Notes under the pieces: generated by a model | What the model saw: the letters and a program-made list of their open reading frames with translations, nothing else | Database searches by the model: none | Told to the model about the DNA's origin: nothing | Part shown: piece after piece, positions 6,922 through 14,122 of the stretch | Layout: the number at the start of each line of letters is the position of its first letter | How positions within the stretch are numbered: position 1 is the first letter of the stretch | Made by a program: the position numbers and the translations under genes | Assembly (NCBI GenBank): GCA_035260545.1 | Contig: DATFUZ010000076.1 | Location: 1-20,738 of the forward strand | From: DATDDB01 sp035260545 | Lineage (GTDB): Bacteria; Pseudomonadota; Gammaproteobacteria; Burkholderiales; Gallionellaceae | Length of the DNA: 20,738 bases | Direction of reading: 5' to 3'

Positions 6922-8178
6922 ATGAAATATTTCGAGTGGATGCCGCCCGAGGCGGTGCACGTGTCCTTCGTGCTGTTTCTGTCCTTCCTCATCGGGCTGG
7001 AGCGCGAGGAGCGCAAGGGCACGGACGGCGCCCATTCCTTCGGCGGCGTGCGGACCTTCCCGCTCATCGGCCTCGTCGGTTACATCCTCAGCCTGCTATC
7101 CGGCGGCAATATCTTCGTGCAGGCCATCGGCTTTGCCGTGATCGGCATGTTCCTGATGATCTCGTACTGGCACAAGCTCACCACCTCGCAGTATTCCGGC
7201 ATCACCTCCGAGATGTCGGGCCTCGCCACCTATCTCGTGGGGCCCCTGGTTTACCATGAACAATACTGGATCGCCACCACGCTCACCGTGACCAGCGTCA
7301 TCCTGCTCGAACTCAAGGGCGGCCTGGAAAACCTTGCCCGGCGTATCGGGCCCGGCGACATCCTGACCTTCGCCAAGTTCATGGCGCTTTCCGCGGTGGT
7401 CCTCCCGTTGCTGCCGGATACGCCCTTGACCCAGTTCGCCCTCAATCCGTTCAAGGCCTGGCTGGTTGTGGTCGCGGTGAGCGGCATTTCCTACGGCAGC
7501 TATGTGCTGCAGCGGCTGATGAAGGGCGAGGGCGGCATCATTCCGGCTGCGATACTGGGCGGCGCCTATTCGTCCACCGTCGCGACGGTCGCGCTGGCGC
7601 GCAGGTCCAGGGGCGAAGAGCAACCCCATCTGTTTTCCGGCGGGATACTGATTGCCTCGGGCATGATGTACCTCAGGCTCGCGGTATTGCTGGCGATGTT
7701 CAACCGTAGCCTGCTGGAGCGGCTGGGGGTGCCTTTCGTGGCGCTGGGACTGTTTGCCATGGGCGCGGGGTGGCTATGGTCCCGGCGCGGCGGCCCCGGC
7801 GCCCTCAAGACCAGCGCGCCCGAGCCGCGGAACCCGCTGGAGATCAGCGCCGCGCTGTTCTTCGCGGCGCTGTTCGTGGTCATGATGATGGCCACTCATT
7901 TCGCCGCCACCTACCTCGGCAACGCGGGCGTTTACACGCTCGCCGGCGTCATGGGCGTGACCGACGTCGATCCTTTCATCATGGGGCTTACGCAATCTTC
8001 GCCCGCGTTGACGCCGCTCAACGTCGCCGCAGCCTGCATCCTTATTGCCGCAGCCAGCAACAACCTGATCAAGGGCCTTTACGCCTACAGCCTGGGCTCG
8101 CGCAGGGCGGGCGTGTTCAGTCTGGCCTTTCTTTCCGGCCTTGCCGCGCTGGGGCTGGTTCCGCTCCTGCTGCTATAG
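6922..8178 (+). CDS. MgtC/SapB-family membrane protein with DUF4010 domain
   Basis: A 418-residue polytopic membrane protein. The N-terminal part (about 10-130) matches the MgtC/SapB fold: LSFLIGLEREERKG followed by GVRTFPLIGLVGYI, the conserved R/E-rich loop and GGVRTF-type motif. The C-terminal two thirds correspond to the DUF4010 extension with repeated helices, including GGAYSSTVATVALARRS near 213-229 and a final SNNLIKGLYAYSLGSRR. MgtC relatives are linked to magnesium stress and virulence, but this long form has no assigned transport role. ATG 6922 is chosen over GTG 6919 because GGGAG stands seven bases upstream. A perfect TATAAT occurs at 6881-6886, but its -35 region is poor. Confidence 0.85.
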   Translation: MKYFEWMPPEAVHVSFVLFLSFLIGLEREERKGTDGAHSFGGVRTFPLIGLVGYILSLLSGGNIFVQAIGFAVIGMFLMISYWHKLTTSQYSGITSEMSGLATYLVGPLVYHEQYWIATTLTVTSVILLELKGGLENLARRIGPGDILTFAKFMALSAVVLPLLPDTPLTQFALNPFKAWLVVVAVSGISYGSYVLQRLMKGEGGIIPAAILGGAYSSTVATVALARRSRGEEQPHLFSGGILIASGMMYLRLAVLLAMFNRSLLERLGVPFVALGLFAMGAGWLWSRRGGPGALKTSAPEPRNPLEISAALFFAALFVVMMMATHFAATYLGNAGVYTLAGVMGVTDVDPFIMGLTQSSPALTPLNVAAACILIAAASNNLIKGLYAYSLGSRRAGVFSLAFLSGLAALGLVPLLLL

Positions 8179-8181
8179 GCG

Positions 8182-8213
8182 AAAAAAAGCCCGCATCCTT
8201 GACGGATGCGGGC
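8182..8213 (-). terminator. Rho-independent terminator of the cyd-sqr operon
   Basis: GCCCGCATCC (8189-8198), loop TTGAC, GGATGCGGGC (8204-8213): perfect 10-bp arms. On the minus strand the hairpin is followed by a run of seven T (8188-8182), giving a classic intrinsic terminator at the end of the minus-strand operon. It may also slow plus-strand transcripts from the MgtC-like gene, although no T-run follows there. Confidence 0.9.
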
Positions 8214-8240
8214 TTCGCCACGCACTGAGGGGGAGGGGGT

Positions 8241-8405
8241 TTAGTGCGTGGACTTGGACATCAGGCGCAGCATCTTCACGTTGATCACGAGAAAACGGAA
8301 GAACTGCCAGATAAGCGAGGTGCGCATGTAGCGGGTGAACCCGGTCGGCACCGGCGGATAATACGCCTGCTGATAAGGCGCCTTGTTCAGGGGTTTGTTG
8401 GACAT
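8241..8405 (-). CDS. Small 54-residue protein encoded after sqr, unknown function
   Basis: The reading frame starts MSNKPLNKAPYQQAYYPPVP and continues into a basic, amphipathic or hydrophobic stretch (TSLIWQFFRFLVINVKMLRL) ending KSTH. AAGGAG stands six bases before the ATG. It is the last gene of the minus-strand operon, 48 bases after the sqr stop and just before the terminator. The N-terminal half is rich in Pro and Tyr; the C-terminal helix could lie on or in the membrane. I do not recognise the family. Its position suggests an accessory or anchoring subunit for SQR, a peripheral membrane flavoprotein, but that is inference. Confidence 0.75.
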   Translation of the reverse strand: MSNKPLNKAPYQQAYYPPVPTGFTRYMRTSLIWQFFRFLVINVKMLRLMSKSTH

Positions 8406-8453
8406 GCTGTCTCCTTGAGTTTCAAAGGTTGTCGTTCGCGTATTCCGCCGCCA

Positions 8454-9911
8454 TCAATCCGGCAGCAGGGACCAGCCCGGCTTCATCTGCGCCTGGTAGA
8501 TGAACAGGTGGTGCAGCGTATATTTCATCCAGTGTCCGGCCAAACCTATTTCGCCGAAGGTCAGGCTGGTGTCGCGGCCGTACTCGGGATACTTCTCGAA
8601 GTCGGGGACCACGGGGTATACCGTCATCGAGGCGGCCGAGCCGGAGAAGAAGGAGGCGCCGGTGGAGGCGACACAGGCCGCGCCCATTTCCGCCATGGAA
8701 GCTTCATGGGTCGGCTCGGGTGCGCCGTTGATCATGTCGCGGATGCTGCGCGACACGGCAATCGCCATCGAGGCGGAGGGCATGCCGGTGCGCGGCGGGG
8801 TGGGGCTGATCTGGGTGTCGTTGGGGCTCTTCATCACCTTGCTGATCGGATGCGGCGGCGCGAATGCGATGCCGATGGCGAACAGGCTCTTGAAGGTCGG
8901 GTTCTGATAGCGCTTCGGCCAGTCCTTCGCGGACCAGTCCTCGAACGCACGAGGCGTGTAGTCGGCATCCACCTTCATGAAGCCGTTGGGCGCGAAGATT
9001 TGCGCGGTGATGTCCTCGCCCGCCTTGTTGAACGCCTTCAGGCCCACGCCGGCGAACGGCGGGATCAGCATGGAGAAGTCGAACGCCAGTTCATGGAAGG
9101 TGCCCTCCAGGGTCTCGTAGTGGATCTTGCCGGCTTCCACCTTCTTCACGTGTGCACGGGTGATCCATTCGATGCCGCGCTCAACCATCAGCGATTCGGC
9201 AAAGGTCTTGGCGTTGGTGACGTAGCCGCCGCGCTTGATATGAACGCCGCCCATGCCGAAGTCGCCCAGCTCGTACTCGTTGCTGATCCAGATCACGCGC
9301 GCCTTGTCACGCACACCGGCCTCGCGCAGGACGTGGTCGACGTTGTAGATGTACTCGAAGGCCGCGCCCTGGCAAGTGCACATGCCGTGGCCGGTGCCGA
9401 TCACGATGGTGCGTTGTTCGCCTTTGCGCAGATCGGCGATGATCTTTTCCAGCTTGTGGTTGGCTTCCACGGCGTGGCTGGCGGTGCAGACCGAGACGGT
9501 ATGGCCGTGGTCGGGGCCCAGGCCCTCGGTCGCGCCGAAGTTCAGCTTCGGACCGGTGGCGTTGATCAGGTAATCGTAAGCGATGTCTTCCTTCTGCCCG
9601 GCCTTGGCAGGCAGGGTGTATTCCACGGAGACGAAGGGCTTGCTGTTGGTCTCGCTGCCCTCGGGATGGATGGAAAGCGCTTTTGCCTGGCGGAACTGGA
9701 TGCTGGTCTTGCTGTAGATTGCCGCCAGGTCGAAAGTGACCTGTTCCTCCTTCATTTGCCCCACGCCGACCCAGATATTGGACGGAATCCAGTTCCATTT
9801 TGCGTTGGGGGAAACCACCACGATCTCGTGGCTCTTGCCCAGCATCTTGTGCAGATGACGGGCTGCGGTGTGTCCGGCGACGCCGGCGCCGAGAATTACT
9901 ACTCTTGCCAT
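8454..9911 (-). CDS. sqr: Sulfide:quinone oxidoreductase (SQR), FAD-dependent
   Basis: A 485-residue flavoprotein of the SQR / flavocytochrome c sulfide dehydrogenase group, which oxidises sulfide to sulfane sulfur and passes electrons to membrane quinone. The dinucleotide-binding start VVILGAGVAGHTAA (GxGxxG at 8-13) and INATGPKLNFG (116-126) bind FAD. Three candidate redox cysteines match those of characterised SQRs: Cys142 (SVCTASHA), Cys180 (CTCQGAAFEY; Cys178 is nearby) and Cys413 (GAACVASTG). The C-terminus (GHWMKYTLHHLFIYQAQ, then KPGWSLLPD) fits a membrane-associated helix as in the family. GGAGGT stands six bases before the ATG. It follows the rhodanese gene by 44 bases in the cytochrome bd operon, so the quinol it makes is probably oxidised by CydAB. 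Confidence 0.85.
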   Translation of the reverse strand: MARVVILGAGVAGHTAARHLHKMLGKSHEIVVVSPNAKWNWIPSNIWVGVGQMKEEQVTFDLAAIYSKTSIQFRQAKALSIHPEGSETNSKPFVSVEYTLPAKAGQKEDIAYDYLINATGPKLNFGATEGLGPDHGHTVSVCTASHAVEANHKLEKIIADLRKGEQRTIVIGTGHGMCTCQGAAFEYIYNVDHVLREAGVRDKARVIWISNEYELGDFGMGGVHIKRGGYVTNAKTFAESLMVERGIEWITRAHVKKVEAGKIHYETLEGTFHELAFDFSMLIPPFAGVGLKAFNKAGEDITAQIFAPNGFMKVDADYTPRAFEDWSAKDWPKRYQNPTFKSLFAIGIAFAPPHPISKVMKSPNDTQISPTPPRTGMPSASMAIAVSRSIRDMINGAPEPTHEASMAEMGAACVASTGASFFSGSAASMTVYPVVPDFEKYPEYGRDTSLTFGEIGLAGHWMKYTLHHLFIYQAQMKPGWSLLPD

Positions 9912-9955
9912 TTCATTACCTCCAGGGGTTTTTCAAAAAATCGAACGACGCTGCC

Positions 9956-10336
9956 TCATGCGCCATAGCTGTTCGTGTCCTTGTGCAGGGGCAGCCTCTG
10001 GCTGCGCCATGCGTCGATGCCGCCTTCGATCGAGGCGACGTTGCGGTAGCCCATGCGTTGCAGGTTGAGCGTAGCCAGGGTAGAGCGGCCGCCGGTCTTG
10101 CAGTAGACCAGCAGCCGACAGTCCCTGTCGGACAGCAGCGGATGTTCGCCGATGCGGAATTCCAGTACGCCGCGCGGGATGTTGATCGCCCCGTTGAGGC
10201 ATTCGGACTCGTATTCGCCGGTTTCGCGAACATCGAGACAGAACGCCCCTTCCTGCAGCATTTGCGCAGCCCGTATGGGCGAGACCTCGGTAATCTGAGC
10301 CTTGGCCTCCGCCACGAGCAATTGCGGTGTCATCAT
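9956..10336 (-). CDS. Single-domain rhodanese (sulfurtransferase)
   Basis: A 126-residue single rhodanese domain. The active-site loop is CKTGGR with the catalytic Cys79; LDVRETGEYESECLNGAINIP at about 34-54 is the conserved entry motif, and GYRNVASIEGGIDAW at 96-110 is the typical C-terminal part. Such proteins carry sulfane sulfur as a cysteine persulfide and transfer it to acceptors such as thiols or cyanide. No signal peptide is visible, so it should be cytoplasmic. Ribosome site AGGAG precedes the ATG at 10336. It lies between ybgE (27-bp gap) and sqr (44-bp gap), which suggests it accepts or relays sulfur produced by SQR. Confidence 0.93.
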   Translation of the reverse strand: MMTPQLLVAEAKAQITEVSPIRAAQMLQEGAFCLDVRETGEYESECLNGAINIPRGVLEFRIGEHPLLSDRDCRLLVYCKTGGRSTLATLNLQRMGYRNVASIEGGIDAWRSQRLPLHKDTNSYGA

Positions 10337-10363
10337 TGCGTCATTCTCCTGATTGAAAAAAAG

Positions 10364-10648
10364 TCAGCCTGCGACCAGCCACAGGCCAACACCCATGAGC
10401 GGCCACGATACCCAGGGCGAGAATGCGACGCGCCAGATGCGATGCACCGGCACGAAGCCCACCCCGTGCACGAAGCCCGCGCACACCCCAAGCATGACCA
10501 GCGACAGCAGGCCGTGCCCGGCATGGGCCAGCGCCTGCGGATAGGTAAATATCAGGCCGCTGGTCGCCACCGCCAGCAGCAGCGAAACCGCGCGCAGTAC
10601 CGCCGCGGCTGCGCCGCTGCGGTGCGCATTCGCTGCCGCGGCGCTCAT
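10364..10648 (-). CDS. ybgE: Cyd operon protein YbgE-like
   Basis: A 94-residue membrane protein with about three hydrophobic helices. The segment AGFVHGVGFVPVHRIWRVAFSP (about 57-78) is the YbgE hallmark (GF-x-HGVGF-x-P...WR..FSP). Its ATG overlaps the cydX stop codon (ATGA), so translation is coupled to CydX. YbgE proteins are encoded with cytochrome bd genes in many proteobacteria but have no firmly assigned role; an assembly or stability function for the bd complex is the usual suggestion. Confidence 0.85.
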   Translation of the reverse strand: MSAAAANAHRSGAAAAVLRAVSLLLAVATSGLIFTYPQALAHAGHGLLSLVMLGVCAGFVHGVGFVPVHRIWRVAFSPWVSWPLMGVGLWLVAG

Positions 10649-10770
10649 GATTTATCCCCGGCGGGGGATTGTTCCGCCGCGGCGCAAGCCTGCGCATCGC
10701 ACACCGTGGTGTTGACGATGGCCAGCAGCACGGCCATGGTGACTCCGAGTATCCAGGCGAAATACCACAT
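10645..10770 (-). CDS. cydX: Cytochrome bd small subunit CydX
   Basis: A 41-residue single-span protein beginning MWYFAWILGV and continuing through a hydrophobic helix to VNTTV, the pattern of CydX/CbdX, which stabilises the haem environment in CydAB. AAGGAG lies seven bases before the ATG. The tail after the helix is polar and unusually holds two cysteines (Cys24 and Cys29, in VCDAQACA). It lies between cydB and ybgE, its normal place, but is separated from cydB by an unusually long 176-bp gap. Its stop overlaps the ybgE start by four bases. Confidence 0.92.
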   Translation of the reverse strand: MWYFAWILGVTMAVLLAIVNTTVCDAQACAAAEQSPAGDKS

Positions 10771-10782
10771 AACTTTCTCCTT

Positions 10783-10926
10783 CTAATGTAGAAAAACTAC
10801 TGCGGCGGCCATCTGCGGTGTTGCGCGGTGCTCGGCATCCTCATGTACAGAAAAGTACACTCCGGTGCCTGCGCGCCGTGCGCCTTGCATCTGGCTATCC
10901 TCATTGCGTTTTTCGATGTGTTTCAT
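10783..10926 (-). other. Long cydB-cydX spacer with small hairpins and a doubtful 47-codon frame
   Basis: The 176-base gap between cydB and cydX is far longer than the other spacers of this operon. It contains two U-loop hairpins in the transcript: GTAC-TTTTCT-GTAC (at 10845-10858) and GTAG-TTTTT-CTAC (at 10787-10799), the latter just ahead of the cydX ribosome site. A 47-codon frame from ATG 10926 to TAG 10783 has no ribosome site or recognisable product; coding is doubtful. Internal mRNA processing or differential expression of cydX is possible. Confidence 0.3.
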
Positions 10927-10946
10927 GTTTGGATAAGCCGGTTTGT

Positions 10947-12086
10947 TTAGTACGCCGACTTGTCGTTCGCGGTGATGAACGCTTCCGTGATCTTTCCGGA
11001 CATCTTCTTGTACGCCCAGCTGGTGTACACGATGATGATCGGCAGGAAGATGATGGTGGCGACCAGCATCAGGCCCAGCGTGAACTGCGAGGACACGCTG
11101 TCCCACACGGTGAGGCTGGAGCGCGGGTCGGTGCTGGAGGGCATCACGAACGGGAACAGCGAGACGCCTGCGGTGCCGATGATGCCCAGCATGCTGATGG
11201 ACGATCCGACGAAGGCCGTCAGCGGCTTCTTGAGAAATGCCGCGAGCATCGCCAGCAGGCCGCCCGCGAACGCTGCGCCGGGCACCAGCATGGTGGCCGG
11301 ATACAGCGTGTAGTTCTTGAGCCAGGCGCCGGTCTCCTGCACCACGGTCTTGTCCATCGGGTTCGGCAGGGCGTTGGGGTCGACCACGCTGGTGATCGCA
11401 AAGCCCTTGATGCCGGAGGCGATCCATACGCCGGCCGCGGCGAAGGCGGCCAGGGTGATTGCGCCGAACACCAGCGAAGCCGTGCGCACGCGGCGGAAGA
11501 TGTCGCCCTCGGTGCGGATCATCAAGTAATTCGCGCCGTGGGATGTAATCATCGCCGAGCTCACCACGCCTGCGAGCAGAGCGAAGGGGTTGAGCAATTC
11601 CCAGAAGCTGCCGGTGTAGAAGCTGCGCAGGTCGTTGTCGAAATGGAAGGGCACGCCCTGCAGCAGGTTGCCGAATGCCACGCCGAAGATCAGCGGGGGC
11701 ACGAAGCCGCCCACGAACAGGCCCCAGTCCCAGGTCCTGCGCCATTTGGGGTTCTCGATCTTGCTGCGGTAATCAAAGCCGACGGGGCGGAAGAACAGCG
11801 ACCACAGCACGGCCAGCATCGCCCAGTAGAAGCCGGAGAAGGCGGTGGCATAGACCAGCGGCCAGGCGGCGAAGATCGCGCCGCCGGCAGTGATGAACCA
11901 CACCTGGTTGCCGTCCCAGTGCGGGCCGACCGTGTTGATCATGATGCGGCGTTCCACATCGGTCTTGCCGGCAAAGGGCAGCAGGGTGCCCACGCCCATG
12001 TCGTGGCCGTCCATGATGGCGAAGCCGAGCAGCAGCGCGCCGACCAGCACCCACCAGATGATTTTTAGTGTTTCGTAATCCAGCAT
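10947..12086 (-). CDS. cydB: Cytochrome bd ubiquinol oxidase subunit II
   Basis: A 379-residue subunit II, the same length as the E. coli protein. Family features: MLDYETLKIIWWVLVG at the N-terminus, GFAIMDGHDMGVG at 21-33, and WDGNQVWFITAGGA with Asp58 at the conserved proton-path position. Multiple hydrophobic helices are spread through the chain, with a final WAYKKMSGK. It pairs with CydA to form the inner-membrane quinol oxidase. The AAGGAG ribosome site overlaps the cydA stop; only ten bases separate the two genes. Confidence 0.97.
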   Translation of the reverse strand: MLDYETLKIIWWVLVGALLLGFAIMDGHDMGVGTLLPFAGKTDVERRIMINTVGPHWDGNQVWFITAGGAIFAAWPLVYATAFSGFYWAMLAVLWSLFFRPVGFDYRSKIENPKWRRTWDWGLFVGGFVPPLIFGVAFGNLLQGVPFHFDNDLRSFYTGSFWELLNPFALLAGVVSSAMITSHGANYLMIRTEGDIFRRVRTASLVFGAITLAAFAAAGVWIASGIKGFAITSVVDPNALPNPMDKTVVQETGAWLKNYTLYPATMLVPGAAFAGGLLAMLAAFLKKPLTAFVGSSISMLGIIGTAGVSLFPFVMPSSTDPRSSLTVWDSVSSQFTLGLMLVATIIFLPIIIVYTSWAYKKMSGKITEAFITANDKSAY

Positions 12087-12096
12087 GGTTCTCTCC

Positions 12097-13653
12097 TTAG
12101 TGTGCGGCCTTGTCGGCGAAATAGCGGCCGGTGCCCAGACTGCCCGGGCCCTTGCGTGCGAACTTGAACATCAGGTAGAGCTCGATGACCAGCAGTCCGG
12201 TATAGAAGGTGATGAAGCCGGTGAGCGAGCCGTACAGGCTGCCTGGGGACAGGCTGGAGGCCGAGAGGTGCGTGGGCAGCATGCCGTAGACGGTCCACGG
12301 CTGGCGCCCGTACTCGGCCACGAACCAGCCCAGCTCAGCGGCCAGCCACGGCATGGGGATGAAATACACCGCCCAGCGCAGCAGCCAGCGCTGTTTCATG
12401 AACGTGCCCTTGACCGTGTGGTAGAGCGAGAGCGTGAGCAGCAGGGCGAAGCCGAAGCCCAGCGCCACCATGAGGCGGAACGACCAGAACATGGGCGCCA
12501 CGCGGGGCACGGTGCTGTCCACGGCCTTCTGGACCATGTCCGGCGTGGCCTTGGTGACGTCTTCGGTGTACTGCTTGAGCAGCAGGCCGAATCCGAGGTC
12601 TGCCTTGTGCGCCTCGAACTGCGCCTTGGCTGCCGCGTCATTCTTGTCCTTGCGCAGCTCTTCCATTGCGCTCACGGCGAGCATGCCGGACTCGATACGG
12701 CCGCGATTCTTCTCCTTGATCTCGGCGATGCCCGGGATCTCCTTGTTGAAGCTGCGGGTGCCAATGATGCCCATCACATAGGGAATCTTGATGGCCCAGT
12801 CGTTGCGCTGCTCCTTTTCATTGGGCATGGCGATCAGGTTGAATGAGGCGGGCGCCTTTTCCGTATGCCACATTGCTTCCATCGCGGCCAGCTTGGTCTG
12901 CTGCGCTTCGGAAACGGTGTAGCCCGATTCGTCGCCCAGCACGATCACCGACAGCGCCGAGGCGAAGCCGAAGGCGGCGGCGATGCGGAACGAGCGGCGC
13001 GCAAACTCGATGTCACGCCCCTTCAGCAGGTACCAGGACGAGATGCCCAGCACGAAGATCGAGGCGGTCACATAACCGGCCGAAACGGTGTGCACGAACT
13101 TCGCCTGGGCGGTGGGGTTGAAAATCACGTCCCAGAAGCTCGCCAGTTCCATGCGCATCGTGGTGTAGGAGAAGTGGGCGCCCACCGGGTCCTGCATCCA
13201 GCCGTTGGCGATCAGGATCCACAACGCCGAAAGGTTGGAGCCGACCGCGGTGAGAACGGTCACCAGAAAGTGCTGCCCCTTGGTGAGGCGGTCCCAGCCG
13301 AAGAAGAACAGGCCGATGAAGGTGGACTCCAGGAAGAACGCCATCAGGCCTTCAATCGCCAGCGGCGCACCGAAAATGTCGCCCACGTAGTGGGAGTAAT
13401 AAGCCCAGTTCGTGCCGAACTGGAATTCCATGGTGAGCCCGGTGGTCACGCCCAGGGCAAAGTTGATGCCGAACAGCTTGCCCCAGAAGCGGGTCATGTC
13501 TTTGTATACCTGTTGTTTCGTCACAAGGTATGCGCCTTCCATGATTACCAGCAGGAAAGTCATGCCCAACGTGAGCGGAACGAACAGGAAGTGGTACAGC
13601 GCGGTGACCGCGAATTGCAGCCGTGATAGATCCACCAGTTCAGTGCTAATCAT
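12097..13653 (-). CDS. cydA: Cytochrome bd ubiquinol oxidase subunit I
   Basis: A 518-residue subunit I of cytochrome bd, which oxidises quinol and reduces oxygen to water with no proton pumping. All key residues are present, shifted +2 from E. coli: His21, His188 and Met395 (haem ligands), Glu101 and Glu109, and Lys254 and Glu259 in the quinol loop (GYTVSEAQQTKLAAMEAMW). GRQPW lies at 449-453. The length and the extended segment between about 260 and 385 indicate the long Q-loop (L) type. The start at 13653 is chosen for its AGGAGGT ribosome site and family N-terminus (MISTELVDLSRLQFA); the frame is open further upstream, but that DNA encodes CydP in another frame. Confidence 0.97.
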   Translation of the reverse strand: MISTELVDLSRLQFAVTALYHFLFVPLTLGMTFLLVIMEGAYLVTKQQVYKDMTRFWGKLFGINFALGVTTGLTMEFQFGTNWAYYSHYVGDIFGAPLAIEGLMAFFLESTFIGLFFFGWDRLTKGQHFLVTVLTAVGSNLSALWILIANGWMQDPVGAHFSYTTMRMELASFWDVIFNPTAQAKFVHTVSAGYVTASIFVLGISSWYLLKGRDIEFARRSFRIAAAFGFASALSVIVLGDESGYTVSEAQQTKLAAMEAMWHTEKAPASFNLIAMPNEKEQRNDWAIKIPYVMGIIGTRSFNKEIPGIAEIKEKNRGRIESGMLAVSAMEELRKDKNDAAAKAQFEAHKADLGFGLLLKQYTEDVTKATPDMVQKAVDSTVPRVAPMFWSFRLMVALGFGFALLLTLSLYHTVKGTFMKQRWLLRWAVYFIPMPWLAAELGWFVAEYGRQPWTVYGMLPTHLSASSLSPGSLYGSLTGFITFYTGLLVIELYLMFKFARKGPGSLGTGRYFADKAAH

Positions 13654-13658
13654 CTTCC

Positions 13659-13940
13659 TTACCTCCTTTGCTTCGACGTTTTTGCCAAATCGTTGTGTTG
13701 CAGATCTCTCGCGCCGTCCACTTGCGCCTTGCTTGTCTGGGGATGCAGCATCGCGTTGGCGGCCTGGTCCGGCGTCATCTCGCCCTGGCCGTGGCCGCTG
13801 AAGAACGCCCACCACAGCACGGAGAGGCCGACCAGCTTGATCACGGTCACGATGGCCAGTTTGCGCGTCAGCGGGTGCCGGCTCCACGGGAGCCCGGCGA
13901 GCGGCTGGACGGTTTGCGTATGGGTGAGCAGCGCTTTCAT
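13659..13940 (-). CDS. cydP: Putative cytochrome oxidase small subunit CydP
   Basis: A 93-residue protein with one membrane helix: TRKLAIVTVIKLVGLSVLWWAFF (about 25-47) matches the K-L-x-IKL...LWWAFF pattern of the putative small subunit CydP encoded directly ahead of cydA in many proteobacteria. The tail after the helix is polar and charged. The ATG at 13940 is used because GGAG (13946-13949) is six bases upstream; a GTG at 13946 is in frame. The TAA stop lies within the cydA ribosome site, leaving five bases before the cydA ATG. It is the first gene of the operon, about 25 bases after the predicted sigma-54 start. Confidence 0.82.
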   Translation of the reverse strand: MKALLTHTQTVQPLAGLPWSRHPLTRKLAIVTVIKLVGLSVLWWAFFSGHGQGEMTPDQAANAMLHPQTSKAQVDGARDLQHNDLAKTSKQRR

Positions 13941-13975
13941 GTGCACTCCAGAAGTTCTTGTCTCGCACCTATTAG

Positions 13976-13991
13976 TGCATAATGCGTGCCA
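13976..13991 (-). promoter_or_regulatory. Sigma-54 (-24/-12) promoter for the cydP-cydA-cydB-...-sqr operon
   Basis: Read on the minus strand, TGGCACG-CATT-ATGCA matches the RpoN consensus TGGCACG-N4-TTGCA with one mismatch; the invariant GG and GC doublets have the exact spacing. The transcript would start near 13965, about 25 bases before the cydP ATG. A divergent gene encodes a sigma-54 activator, which strongly supports the call. Confidence 0.8.
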
Positions 13992-14005
13992 CAGCCGCCG
14001 CCCCG

Positions 14006-14018
14006 AAACGAATTGATT
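14006..14018. promoter_or_regulatory. Probable IHF site
   Basis: AAACGAATTGATT is one mismatch from the reverse complement of the IHF consensus WATCAANNNNTTR. An AT-rich patch (14029-14038) flanks it. It sits between the sigma-54 promoter and the upstream inverted repeats, where DNA bending is normally needed for activator looping. Confidence 0.5.
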
Positions 14019-14079
14019 GTTCTACAAGAATATTTTTATGCGCAATGATCGGCGGCCGGGGAACTTGAGTGGCTGCGGG

Positions 14080-14095
14080 CTGTCATAACTGGCAG
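14080..14095. promoter_or_regulatory. Activator site 1 (inverted repeat CTGTCA-N4-TGGCAG)
   Basis: CTGTCATAACTGGCAG, a 16-bp dyad with five of six positions matching between arms. Its centre is about 122 bp upstream of the predicted cydP transcript start, a normal distance for a sigma-54 activator. An identical architecture recurs 43 bp further on. Confidence 0.6.
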
Positions 14096-14122
14096 TCGGT
14101 TCGACCTCGGTGATTACTAAAA

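Noticed and set aside
8244..9968. A 574-codon plus-strand frame opposite sqr
   Set aside because: Antisense shadow with no recognisable motifs; sqr on the minus strand has complete FAD and cysteine motifs and a ribosome site.
10818..12068. A 416-codon plus-strand frame opposite cydB
   Set aside because: Shadow of cydB; low-complexity His/Gln/Gly-rich translation with no domain.
13654..13968. N-terminal extension of CydA upstream of 13653
   Set aside because: CydA starts at the conserved MISTEL with AGGAGGT; the upstream DNA encodes CydP in another frame.
14013..14027. Possible FNR box (TTGAT...TACAA) upstream of cydP
   Set aside because: The spacer is five bases rather than four and the second half-site does not match ATCAA; the TTGATT part is better explained by the IHF site.
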